Origin: Cerioporus squamosus | Taxonomy: Eukaryota > Basidiomycota > Agaricomycetes > Polyporales > Polyporaceae | Direction: 5' to 3' | Length of the DNA stretch: 49,765 nt | Assembly: GCA_022592435.1 (NCBI GenBank) | Contig: JABYQS010000233.1 | Location: forward strand, 1-49,765 | Shown: in pieces, positions 35,115-45,624 of the stretch | Numbering within the stretch: position 1 is the stretch's first letter | How the letters are laid out: every line of letters begins with the position of its first letter | Made by a program: the position numbers and the translations under genes | The notes under the pieces: generated by a model | Told to the model about the DNA's origin: nothing | The model's database searches: none | The model's input: the letters and a program-made list of their open reading frames with translations, nothing else

Positions 35115-37796
35115 TTACTCACGAGGGAGCCGAAGCTCTTCAATGGGGACAAGGCGCGGCCGCGCCCCACGCCTGTACAACACGCCGACCTGCCACTCAT
35201 TGTGGATGGCGATCATCTCGTCGAGGAAGAAATTATAATTCTCCTCACGCATCTCGCGAACAATGGCTTGAAACTGTCCGAACCAGACGTTCGCCTGTTC
35301 AGCGGCGGACGAGTTGAACAGCCACTCATGAAGAGCGTTGTAGAGCTCCGGGAAGGTGGCCGGGTTACAGTTCAGCTTGCAGAACTCGTCGGAATCCTTG
35401 TGCTTAGTGACTGCGTGGAAGACGTCGACCGGGAGGCCCATGCCTTCCAGTCGGGTCTCCTCGCTGGCGAGGATATGTTTCAGAAGGATGCAGTTGTTGT
35501 CGAAGAAGCAAAAGGATGGCCGTGCGCGGGGGTAGTGAGAAGGGAAGGTAGCGGCCAGGAAGCGCTGCGGCTAGAAGGTGAGCAGAAGTAAGCGCAGCGG
35601 TGAGGGTGGGTACGCACTACGCAATTTGAGGGAGACTCGGCGGTGTAGAAAGTTGCGCGAGAGATGATAACACCGCAGCACCTCACAATCAGTTGTTCGT
35701 TGTGCGTCCAGGCCCGTATACCGTTCCATGACAGCGCTTCCTCCTTTGAAGCTGTAGTGGCCTCAACATCTTCGACCTCCTCGACCGTGACCTTGTTTTT
35801 GCCCCGTGAGCACTGCAGCGGGGGCGGGGTTTGTGAGATATTGCCGTCGGTTGTCTGAGAGGTAGGAGGCTGGGCGGGAGGAGGATTGTGTGGCGGGGGT
35901 AGATGTGGTGGATGCAGATGGTCCTCAGATGCAGCGGGCGTGTCCGCGGGCTGCGGAGCCTGTGAACGTGATGCGGGAGGATGCGGCTGGGCGGATCCTT
36001 TGCTAGCGTCGCTGGGGAGGAGGTGGCTATCACATGGATGATCGGCGGGAGGTGCAGGGGGCTCTGCGCATGGTGCATCGCTGGGACAAGAAGGCGAGGA
36101 GGAGGCTGGCGGTGAGAGAGGCCCTGTAGATGTCTCAATGGAAAGCTGCTTGGCGGGCGCGAGGAACGCAATGTCAGGATGATCGTCATCGACGGCGTGC
36201 GTGTCCGCGCGGTCCTGCAAGGCTCGCGCAACGTCAGCCTCATCAAGGTAGTAGTCGTCTTCGGGAGGGACAGGCTGGGCGTCCATAAACGGTGGCGTGG
36301 CGGCGTCCCTCCCCTCGATGCGCCTCCTGAGACGGAATATGGCCTGGCCGCGCTCACGTTGACGCATCTCGAAGGCCCTATGCCGCTCTGTGGAGCAGGT
36401 GCGCATGCCGTCTGAGCATGGGCGAGTGCAGCCGGTTATGGCACACTCGTTCGCCATGTGCGCATGAGTCTCGCAGAAGCGATCGTGCGGTGACTTCAAG
36501 CGGCCCAGACAGTGCCGCACGTTGCAGCGAGGGTGACCGACGGTTACGCCGTCCATGACACAGGCGCTCAGACGAGCTAACGAGAAGCAAGGTTGGGTAC
36601 ACAGGATGCCTAACTGATTGGAACAAGTCGACTTACTTCTTGGCTTAGAGGTATCGTCTGGGATGTTGACCTTTTCGCACTCGTCGCATGCATGCGCCCA
36701 CTGCAGCTGACCAGTGCCAGCCATACGAACATTTCGCAGAGTGAGTGCGGCCCGGAAACGCTCTGACTGCTTGCCCTTGTGTGGCAAGCACAGGGTTTCT
36801 GAGCGGCGCGAGGAGTCGAGCATGAGCGCATGGAGGTAGAACGCGCTCCAGACGTGGTCGCTGTCCAGGCCACGGGCGTGCTTGAAGTCGTGGGACAGTG
36901 CGAGGTTGTAGATGCGAGCCACGGTGTCCCCAGACGCACTAAGTACAGGAAGCCCTTATGAGTATCAGAACCGCGGCGATCTGAGTGCGCATGAACTCAC
37001 TGTGCGAAAGCCATCTGCGCACGAACCAGCGACATAAGAGCTGAGTCGATATAGTAATGTTCGGCGGCCTCAACGACATCCAACACGCCGTCGTGATACC
37101 GCCGGACGGAGAGGGGAGAATCCGCCTGGGTGACGGTATAGTTGGGACGATAGGTGGTCTTGCACGCTGGATTCATGTAGAAAGGGGTCAACCAGGGCGA
37201 ACGGGTGATATGATGTGATAGATCCGCACCTTTGCAATACAGAGTGACGATACGAACGGGCAGCACCCCACGTTGGACCGTGAATAGATGGGCAAGGAAG
37301 GGCTTGTGCGTGCTCTGGAGTGGCTTGCCACGGTCTTTGCACCCTGCGGTCGTGCAAACGCGATGGGGCGAGGTGAGTATTTCTGCGCCTGCAAACACAG
37401 TGAGCCGACGTGTTCCTGGATGCCATCGAGCCAGCACTGCAAGGTAGGAGGCTTACCAACTGGCTGCGTAGTTGCTAGCGTCGATAAATCCCTGTCCAGC
37501 GCAGCAGGGTCAGGAAAGAGGTCGTGGGAGGGCTGGTGGAGGGCTGTGTGCCCAAAGACGTCCCATAGAGCGTCGACGTCAATCAGAGACAGGCGCAGTA
37601 TGTGTCCGAGAGAGTGGCGGACTGGGTCAGGAAGCATAGGAGTCCCGACCGTCCTTCGAGGGGCATTCAACAGGATCAACGGTGTGAGCCGCGATACCGC
37701 GGCGAAGAACTTGCTTAGTTGGACATATTGAAGGCTGGCAGAGAGCTGGGGATCCAGGGTATCAAGGAGAGATACGACCTCTTGAATAAGGAGCAT
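35115..37796 (-). CDS. KDZ-family transposase with CxC5- and CxC6-like cysteine clusters
   Basis: KDZ (Kyakuja-Dileera-Zisupton) transposases move DNA transposons by a DDE/RNase H-fold mechanism. Six exons join in frame: 37796-37457, 37388-37230, 37166-37001, 36938-36637, 36576-35621 and 35570-35115, giving 792 aa. An alpha-helical N-terminus is followed by a CxC5-like cluster (CTTAGCKD, LYCKACKTTYRPNY), a core with RIYNLALSHDFKHARG and HACDECEKV, then ACVMDGVTVGHPRC and a CxC6-like cluster (DRFCETH, ECAITGCTRPCSDGMRTC). A Pro-rich insert of ~150 residues precedes SWNGIRAWTHNEQLIVRCCG. The C-terminal part holds CFFDNNCIL, VDVFHAVTKHKDSDEFCKLN, LFNSSAAEQANVWFGQFQAI and NYNFFLDEMI. Candidate catalytic residues are D331, D665 and E732 (inference). 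No stop or frameshift is seen. It is transcribed inward from the right end. Confidence 0.9.
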
Positions 37797-38149
37797 GGTG
37801 GCGGCAAGGAAGGACTTAGGGAGGGCTCACGTCGTGGGCTGATGGCATGAAGGCGTAGCGCCGCGCAGCAGCGGACTCTGATGCAGTTGTTAACCTGGGA
37901 CTTACTTACTAGTCTTAACTATATAATGCTTAGAAGTGCACTGCCCTACTAGGGCACGTCAAGAGGCTCCAATGTAGATATTGTGAAGCAGGAAGGGCGC
38001 ACTCACCAGAACATGTAGAAGTGCCGCATATCTGCAGCGATGCGACAGCGGAAGCATGAAAAATATACCTGGCGGTGATGAGTGAGTTCAACATCACAGA
38101 CGGTAGCGGCGTGTAGCACAGGACTACACAAGGGTTGCGTCGGCAGAGA

Positions 38150-38960
38150 CCTACCGATCTGCTGAAGCTATGCGGGAGTAAGCCGGCCAGATTGCGACAG
38201 TCGTACACCGGGCTGCTATGCCATGTATCGCAGTCTGTTGACAGTACGGCACATAGGAGAATGGGGTCGCAGTTCCCTGGCATTACCTACGCATCGCTGA
38301 AGCAATGCGGCAGAGCTAAGAGGGTGCGGAAGACGTCTGTCGGAATGCTGGAGGTAAGTGTCGCAAGCGGTAGCGCAGAACTGACGCACCTCTGAAGCAC
38401 TTCGGAAGTCCAAACAGACCTCGGAAGACGTCTGTCGGCTTGCTGGAGACATGTGTCGCAAGCGGGACCACAAGGCAACGCACTACTGCAGCACCGAGGA
38501 AGTCATAGTGCATTGCGGAAGACATCTGCCGGCATGCTTGAGGTAAGTGTCGCAATAGTGGAGCACAACTGCAGAGGTGAGGCACTTACCTAGTAATGCG
38601 GAACTTATGTATCGGTATGCTCAAGGGCAAGTGCCGCAACGCTGAAGCGATCGGGCACTTACAATGAAGTGCGAAAGATATGTACCTAAATACTTCAGAT
38701 AAGTACCGCGGACGTACCGCATCACCGACGCACCACTGACGCGAGAGCAGCAATGCGATACAGGATCGGAACATACCTTACGGATATCTGCCGCATTGCT
38801 TGAGTGACCCAGCCGAGGGCGGAAGACAGGAATGGAGATGCGGGAGTAACTATCGCATTGCGGGAGAAAGAGGCTACTGCGATAGAACAGAGGGGTAGAG
38901 CTCATGATAACTACCGAGATGCGGGAGAACGCCTGCCGCACTGCTGCAGCAGGCGAAGTT
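38150..38960. repeat. Right subterminal degenerate repeats
   Basis: A loosely periodic motif (GCGGAAGACGTCTGTCGG, then TGCTGGAG, then AAGTGTCGCAA) recurs at 38326, 38421, 38515, 38598 and more weakly later, spaced about 83-95 bp. Short cores TGTCGCA, TATCGCA, TGCCGCA and TGCGATAGA occur in both orientations. The same cores make up the left subterminal array. No ORF here is believable. Together with position this suggests transposase-binding sites (inference). The stretch 37797-38149 is the transposase promoter side and shows no other feature. Confidence 0.7.
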
Positions 38961-39064
38961 GGACTTATGGGATGAGTAGGGGAGGAGAAGAGCCGCGTAC
39001 AGACGGGCGCCTCGGCTATATGGCGCCTATCACCATCACTCGGCTAATGTCTTGGCGTCTGGAC

Positions 39065-39100
39065 TGTCCGCCAGACAGTCCAGACATCTCTCCACAGCCC
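39065..39100 (-). repeat. Right terminal inverted repeat
   Basis: Its reverse complement equals 7771-7806 except for two bases. It overlaps a perfect hairpin at 39058-39084 with 11-bp arms (TCTGGACTGTC and GACAGTCCAGA) around a 5-nt loop. The left end has the first arm but only four bases of the second. Confidence 0.8.
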
Positions 39101-39109
39101 AACTGTTCT

Positions 39110-39120
39110 CCGGCGCTTGC
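39110..39120. repeat. Candidate target-site duplication, right copy
   Basis: This is an exact direct copy of 7751-7761 (CCGGCGCTTGC), lying 9 nt outside the inverted repeat as on the left. Confidence 0.65.
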
Positions 39121-39369
39121 CAGGGGCGTTGAGTGGCAAGTGACGTATTTGGAAGGAGGAGGCTGGGTGCGGCGAGGCTGACCAATGACGTCAAGCCCAG
39201 CCATGCAATAAAGTCTGGCGTCCTGCGTCGCTATCCGCCATCCTGCTCCTCGTTCGCCCACATCTCCCACATCTCGTGCGTATCTCGTGCTTCCTCCCCC
39301 ATCCGTCTGTTCCACTCATTCTCGTTTGCAGCTTCAAGACCAACCGCTTTACGACCTCACGACATCACC

Positions 39370-40108
39370 ATGGCTGCCGGCGCCGCTGTCCCAGGCCTCT
39401 TCTTCGTCTTCGCCGCGACGGTGCTCCTCATCTTCGTACGTGGCCCCCATCCTGCAGCGCAAGGTCACGCGAACTGACGTGGCTTCCTCCCCCTACAGGC
39501 ATCCGTCTCGTCACCAACATGGGAGCGTATATCCTACCTCAACGTACCATCTGGAGGTTCGACAACGCATTTTGGTGTGTTCGGCTATACCGGTTCCCAA
39601 ACCCACGTTGGTTGGTTCTTCCCCAATGGGTTGGGGTATGTGCCTTTTCATTGAATGTCCCGATTATCCCTGACCTTGCTTCGTAGTGATGACCGCCTCA
39701 ACGGACATTTGTTCCACAACCTCACCGCGGTCCTCATCCTCATTCCAATCGGTGAGCATACTCCCACACATTGAAAATCAGACACGCGTATTGATGATCT
39801 CCCCAGCCGCCGGTCTCTCTGGCCTTGCCTTCCTCTTCGGTCTCTGCGGTGCCGCATACCACCGTGCGGGCACCATCTTCATGACTCTCATCAGCGCCCT
39901 CGCGTTCCTCGTGACGCTTGTCGCCTGGGTCATCGAGATGGTCCTCTTCGGTGTCGCGCACAGCCACTTGCGCGACCGCGGCATTGATGCGACTTGGGGC
40001 AACGCCAACTGGCTCGTACTCGGCGCACTCGTTGCCCTCTTCATCGGCTTCTTCGCCGCTCTATGCGGATCGTTCGGTCGCTACGGCCGTCGCAGGAACG
40101 CCTACTAA
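39370..40108 (+). CDS. PalI/SUR7-family plasma-membrane protein
   Basis: Members include PalI/Rim9, which assists ambient-pH sensing at the plasma membrane, and Sur7 of eisosomes. Four exons (39370-39435, 39499-39635, 39687-39751, 39807-40108) join in frame to 189 aa. There are four hydrophobic segments: LFFVFAATVLLIF near the start, then AVLILIPIAAGLSGLAFLFG, FMTLISALAFLVTLVAWVIE and LVLGALVALFIGFFAALCGS. The first loop carries THFGVFGYTGSQTHVGWFFP and may face outward; the tail is basic (FGRYGRRRNAY). The layout of four membrane segments with a long first loop fits the pali domain. The start is in good context (ACCATGG). The transposon end lies about 260 bp upstream, so its promoter may have been disturbed. 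I cannot tell PalI from other SUR7-like branches. Confidence 0.8.
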
Positions 40109-41202
40109 ACGATACCTGTGCCTCTAGTTGAATGCTTTGCTTCTTCGAGAACTGTGCTTCACGATTTCACCAAAACTGTCGGATACCATCTATTTCCTTC
40201 GCTTTACACGACTTCGATCACTTGGACTGTTGTTTACGACCGCGATGCTTCGTAATGTCCTTTCCATATCCTATCTCATCTTGTTGTACACCTTGTATCA
40301 TACCGTACGTTCGTTGCTCCCAGTCGAAGGCTTTCGTGCCCGATTCATGTTACCAGTATCATCTGTAGTCACCGCCGATCTTAATCAACTCGAACATTGT
40401 ACTATCACTCCCCTACGTGCCTGCATTGTGCACGACGAGCGCGTTGACCTGGTCAAGGTAATTCAGAGTTTCTTGAGGTACATGGGTGACACGTTCCGGG
40501 GGTTGGGACCCGGGCGCTTTGGAGGGTCCGGGTTTTGCCGGTGGGCCTCAGCAACCATGACTTGAAGTTCACGTCCACCTTGCAGCTTCAACCCATGACT
40601 CTGAGAATTCTCTCGTGAGTGACCTGTGCGCTTTGACGACATACGAATCCTTACATGCATGGCACCCCATCTACTAGTTCCCAGGGATCGTACATACACC
40701 GGGCGACACAACTTTTGCACCGTCCTATAAGGCGTTAACCTGGGAACGTTGTCAGCCCTGCTGACGACCCAGTGCAGACACACCGAATGGCGCTCCGAGT
40801 TGAGAGTTCAAACTAAGTTGAAGAGAGCGAAATACGTCCTTAGTCGCTGGGCCTGGCGTCCCTTCACCACCTGGGCGCATCTACTGCCAACGCAAATAAT
40901 GCTCACAAAGTGGTACCACGCCCAACGCAAACCAACGCCACCGATCTCCGTCAGCGACGAGCGGAAGGGGCATGTCCACCGCGCTATCCGACGATCACCT
41001 TTTCGTCCGAATTGTGACCAGACAGACAGTCTTTGAGAGGGACCCCTCTTCTCCAGGCTCCCGCTTGCTCTGTCTGACCGGCGACTGCTGTTGTTCCTCT
41101 GACATCGGCCTCAACTCCCCGGACCCCCTCGAACGGCGGCTCGCGTTTCACCCACCCTTGGCCAGAGGTCATACGAGCATCCTCTAGCGTCACCTCCGCG
41201 CC
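40109..41202. other. Intergenic region, no gene seen
   Basis: It follows the PalI-like stop and precedes the next start. Open frames at 40128-40565 and 40749-41036 are low in coding character and lack splice support. The region should hold a 3' UTR and the promoter of the following gene. Confidence 0.4.
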
Positions 41203-42592
41203 ATGGCTTTCCTCTCCCTCCGACAAGACTTTGGCGACGACCAAGCTCTTCCGCCGCAGCTCTCAATCATCCCATCACCTGTTGGCGGGACACCATCCCC
41301 GATAGACTTTGCACCGTCATGCTTGTTTGTCGCGTTGTACGCGCTGTTGGTCCCTCTCGCATTGTACCGCATATTCGCCAGGTCTTCGCGGAACTTGATT
41401 GTCGTGTTCACGCTAGGCCTCGTCGTCGAAAGGTACGCCTTCTCATACTCATCGAGGTGTTCCTGTCCATCCACCATGGACCCTGTCTCTCCAATAATCG
41501 CATGGAACTGACAAATCCCTACCCTGTCGCTCACAGAATCGTGTTCTTCGTAATACGCGCCTGGGAAGCGCACGCCCCCGACGCCCAGCGCACATCCCCC
41601 GTCTTCCTCGCATACGCCCAGAGCACGCTCGCAGCGGGCTTCGTCTCAGTGGGCAAAGACCTCGTCGCCGCCGTCCGCTGTCTCCTTGTGCGTGCTGCCA
41701 CTACCCGGTCGTCCGAGGAGTCGGAGGTGGCAGAGGACGCACTCGAGGCCGATGCCGCTGAGCTTGCGTTCGAAAAGCGCCCCGCCGCATTCAGGACCGC
41801 GACGTTCGCCGACGAACCTCCGAAAACCGCACGCATCTCCACTCTCCCATTAGCAACCCCCCTCCCGTACGGACCCAGTGGAAGCAGACACTCGAGACGT
41901 GCCCGCGGCGGGTGCCAGTGGTGGCGCTGGATGACACCCAAGCGCGAGCGGAGGCTGTACGACGTCGCATGCGTCTGCATGTCCGTCGCTTTCGTCATCG
42001 TGATCGCGCTCTCGCTGGGCTCAGGCGGGGTGTACGCGAAGGGCATGTACGTCGAGAGCTGGGCGACCAGGACTCTGCAGCTCAGGTGAGTTCCATCTGT
42101 TCATCACCCATCGAAATCCTACGAAGCTGGCGCTAACCCCACAGCTCTTTCAGGTACATCGGTTGCGGGCTCGCGCTCGTGCTCATATCCATCGTTCACA
42201 TGTGCGCATACTGGGCATGGGCTTGGAATCCGACCATGGGACATGCCCCAGTGACGATCATGTCCGCGATCTGCAGTCTTCTCGTGAGTCTCGCCCGTCC
42301 ACTCGAGGTTTAGTCTCATCTCAACTCACGCGTGCGACTCCAGACGGTCGTCGGGGTGTACCGGCTGGTCGTCATGGGCTCCGAGACAGACAACCTCCTC
42401 GCGTACGTAGGTGGTTTGAACGGCAGCCAGTCAAAGGCCGCGTTCTACGTCTTCCACATTGCCCCGGAGTGGCTTGCCATCGCAATCTTGCTTGCGGTGA
42501 ACGTGCGGGAACGCTTTGTTGTCGGAGGCAGGGTTGATGCTACCGATACTGCAGCGGCGACAATGATCGCTATAGCGTCGATGGCGGCATGA
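41203..42592 (+). CDS. Multi-spanning (about seven-segment) membrane protein, unknown
   Basis: Four exons (41203-41432, 41537-42085, 42154-42283, 42344-42592) join in frame to 385 aa. Hydrophobic segments in order: SCLFVALYALLVPLALYRIF, LIVVFTLGLVVERIVFFVIR, STLAAGFVSVGKDLVAAVRC, VACVCMSVAFVIVIALSLGS, IGCGLALVLISIVHMCAYWA, PVTIMSAICSLLTVVGVYRL and EWLAIAILLAVNV. A hydrophilic loop of about 100 residues (Glu/Ala-rich, then Arg-rich) lies between the third and fourth. The closing HIAPEWLAIAILLAVNVRER recalls fungal seven-segment proteins such as the RTA1-like group, but I see no diagnostic motif. The start is in good context (GCCATGG). Probably a plasma- or organelle-membrane protein; function unknown. 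Confidence 0.7.
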
Positions 42593-42710
42593 GGGTAGCG
42601 GGCTATCTGTTCCATTACTTACTAGGGTCGCTGAGGGTATAATGTATGTATAATATTACAGCACGCGTAGACAGGGGATAGAGAGGCTCCTTTGGCAGCA
42701 AGACTCTGCG

Positions 42711-45151
42711 TCACAGTTCCACATGTCGGAATGCATCGTCGTCCGCGTAGACACTATCTCCGTAGGCGCTGCTCTGGTACAACGCCGTCGTGATCGGGTT
42801 AACCACGGTCTGCACTTCCGCCAGCCTGTCCTCAATCTCTTCCGTCGACGCCGACTGGCCGGACTCCTCGATCCAGTCGTTCAAGCTCTTTAGAGCGTCT
42901 CGGATACTCGCCTTCTCGTCCTTGCTGAGCTTCCTGCCCAGGCCTGCAGGGTCAAAAACCTGCGCCTTGAGCTGCCACGAGAAGGTAGATAGCTCGTGGA
43001 GCGCATCGACCCGCCGCTTGTGCGCTGCATCCTCTGCAGCGAACACCTCAGCTTCCCGGATCATCGCGTCGATCTCGTCTTGAGTAAGGCGTTCCCGGAC
43101 GTCAGAGATCGTGATGGTCTCAGACTTGCCCCTGTGCAGACATGCCACACAGTCAGCCATCCATGCAAGAATGATCCACCAACAGTGTCACTTCACTCAC
43201 GTTCCCGAGTCCTCCGCAGCGATCTTCACGATCCCGTTGACGTCGATGTCGAATGTGACTTGGATTTGGGGCACGCCACGCGGCGCCGGCGGGATGCCCA
43301 TGAGTTCGAACTCGCCGAGCAGACGGTTGTCCTTCGTCAGCGGCCGCTCGCCCTCGAAGACCTTGATGAGCACCGTCTGTTGGTTGTCGGCCGCGGTCGA
43401 GAATACCTTTGTCTGATGCGTCGGAATGACCGCGTTGCGGCGCACGATGGGAGTCATGACGCCCCCGGTGGTCTCGATCCCGAGCGTGAGCGAGTTGACG
43501 TCAATGACCGTGTAGCCGGAGAAGTTTGGATCGGTGTCCCCGCCGAGGATAGCGCCTTGGATCGCCGCCCCGTGTGCGACCGCTTCGTCGGGATCGATGT
43601 CCTTGGAAGGCTCCTTCCCGAAGTAGTCCTTGAGGAGCTGTTGCACCTTGGGTATCCGAGTCGACCCGCCGACGAGGACGATCTAAACATGCAGCCTGAG
43701 GTCAGACCAGTTGCGGACCTCGCGGGTGGTGAGGGACAGGTACGACCACGCACATCATCTATGTCCTCCTTCCTGACGTTCGCGTCCTTGAGCACCTGCT
43801 CCACAGGCTTCATCGTCTTCCGGAATAGGTCCATGTTCAGCTCCTCGAACTTGGCCCGTGTAAGCGTCTCCGAGAAGTCGTTCCCTCTCTCGAAGCTCTC
43901 GATGTCAATGCGCGTCGACTGCAGACTCGACAGGGTGCGCTTCGCCTTCTCGACCTCGCGCTTGAGCTTGCCCATCGCGCGGAGGTTGCTAAAGACATCC
44001 GTTCCCGTGCGCGACTTATAACGCTTGACGAGGTAGTCCATGACGCGGTTGTCGAAGTCCTCGCCGCCGAGATGCGTGTCCCCAGCGGTCGCCAGGACCT
44101 CGAAGACGCCGTCGTCGATAGAGAGCAGAGAGACGTCGAAGGTGCCGCCACCGAGATCGTAGACGATGACCTGCGACTCGCCGCCCTTGTTGTCCAGACC
44201 GTATGCAATGGCGGCCGCAGTGGGCTCGTTAATGATACGGAGGACCTGCAGACCGGCGATGGTGCCCGCATCCTTGGTTGCTTGGCGTTGCGCGTCGTTG
44301 AAGTCTGACATGCCAACTCAGTATGCAGTGAGGACAACAGGACGGCACATCGCGCACATGCTGGGACAGTGATCACTGCTTGGGTGACTTCTTGTCCGAG
44401 ATAGGCCTCCGCCGTCTCCTTCATCTTGGTAAGGACCATAGCTGATATTTCTTCGGGTGTCTGGTCGCTGCGTTGAGCCAATGTGGGGTGGAACGAGCAT
44501 ACGATCACTCACAAAAGTCCGCAGGGCTCCGCGATGCTGGACATGAATCACGGGTTTGTCGCCCTTTTCAGTGACCTTGAATGGCCTGGGGGAGGACTGT
44601 TAGTCAGCTCTACAGAGTATCTGACAGCTCCACACACACCAGTGCTTCATATCTCTCTGGACGTCTAGATCATTATACTTGCGGCCGATGAGTCGCTTAG
44701 CGTCGAACACGGTGTTCGCAGGATTGGTATGGAATGCGTTCTTCGCGCTATCGCCAACCCTACGTATCGAGATGGATGAATGAGCATGACACTAAGAGAG
44801 CTCGCAGTAACACTCACAATCGTTCGCCGTCCTCCGTGAAGCCGACCCATGATGGGGTTATCCGATGGCCTTGGTCGTTGGGGATGATCTCAATATCGCT
44901 GCCGCGTTTCACGGCTACACACGAGTACGTCGTGCCCAGGTCTAAAGGCGGAGTCAGTTCGACAGTTCCTCCAGCACACAAGTTCTGGGACACACCTATG
45001 CCAATGATGGGAGTGGTCTGGGACTTGTGTCGGCTCGCGTCGTCCGCCCTCACTGCAACGGGACAGAGAAGAACGAGAGCTACGAAGAGGAGGAAAATGA
45101 GCGAGAGCGACCAGACGAGCCGCTGGGTTCGTGTTCGTGTAGGTCGGGCAT
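42711..45151 (-). CDS. ER Hsp70 chaperone (BiP/Kar2-like) with HVEL C-terminus
   Basis: BiP folds and translocates proteins in the ER lumen using ATP. Exons: about 45151-44996, 44941-44818, 44759-44640, 44585-44513, 44460-44358, 44304-43754, 43682-43201 and 43131-42711. Hallmarks are [116 protein letters not shown] and a lid ending [12 protein letters not shown] replaces the usual HDEL retrieval signal. A hydrophobic signal sequence ([20 protein letters not shown]) precedes ADDAS. Oddity: that segment's frame has no ATG back to a stop at about 45251. The nearest ATG (45151, CACCATG context) is one base out of frame. With one extra base the protein would be about 676 aa, normal for BiP. A UPRE-like box lies 93 bp upstream. 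Confidence 0.85.
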
Positions 45152-45243
45152 GGTGCTGCTTGCTGTTCAATAGTGGAGGAGAGATGATGGGACTTTCGAG
45201 TCTGCCAGGCTTCCAGTCTTGATATCGAGTTATCTTCACTAGG

Positions 45244-45251
45244 CCACGTCA
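45244..45251 (-). promoter_or_regulatory. UPRE-like box upstream of the BiP gene
   Basis: On the minus strand this reads TGACGTGG, the core bound by XBP1/Hac1-type bZIP factors of the unfolded protein response. It sits 93 bp before the ATG at 45151, a normal place for a BiP promoter element. It is 8 bp long and could occur by chance. Confidence 0.4.
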
Positions 45252-45624
45252 CTGTTCAACTGCGAGCAACTCTGTCATGGTACATACGTATCCCGCCGCG
45301 TTGACGATATTGCAATATGGAATCGACGAGGACACGTATGCGGATAGTACGTGCCATGACGGCAAATTCGACGTGGAGGATTGGCGGAGGCGTCTACAAA
45401 GTTACTGGGGTCAATGCATCAGTAACTGTGCCCGCCGGTACCGTCTGCATCTTATATACCGAGGACAGAGTGACGTCTCACTGGCCTGTTGGCACCAGCT
45501 TCGTGGCTGTGACCCGAGTACCCGACAACGGCGGCAAAACAGGGATTGACTCAGAACAAGCATCACACAATTGTAGCAGTATGTAAGACATACTTGAGTA
45601 CTCCCGGAAGATGCGAGGGCGGCC
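45252..45624. other. Intergenic region between BiP and lipoxygenase
   Basis: This holds the BiP promoter (minus strand) and the 3' end region of the lipoxygenase gene. The plus-strand ORFs at 45277-45586 have no start context or splice support. Confidence 0.4.

Larger units (their letters stand above)
7762..39109. mobile_element. Giant KDZ-type DNA transposon with TET/JBP cargo (about 31.3 kb)
   Basis: Boundaries come from the terminal inverted repeat and the flanking 11-bp direct repeat. The element encodes a KDZ transposase (35115-37796) and a TET/JBP dioxygenase (29625-32002). This pairing is established for basidiomycete genomes, where TET/JBP expansions are linked to KDZ transposons. 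Other contents are gene A (cysteine-rich, SUMO-interacting motif), gene B (about 1240 aa), two F-box-like paralogues and unknown gene H. Subterminal repeat zones lie at 8190-8830 and about 38150-38960. The transposase reading frame is intact through six exons with all three candidate acidic residues, so the element may be autonomous (inference). Most KDZ elements I know of are much smaller; the size and cargo resemble giant cargo-carrying transposons. The middle (about 20.8-29.6 kb) is decayed or contains unrecognised genes. Confidence 0.8.

Noticed and set aside
40128..40565. 145-codon ORF after the PalI-like gene
   Set aside because: It starts in the 3' UTR zone, is AT-richer than the neighbouring genes, and has no supporting splice sites or motif.
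42996..44021. 341-codon plus-strand ORF opposite BiP
   Set aside because: The minus strand encodes a clear Hsp70 over the whole interval.
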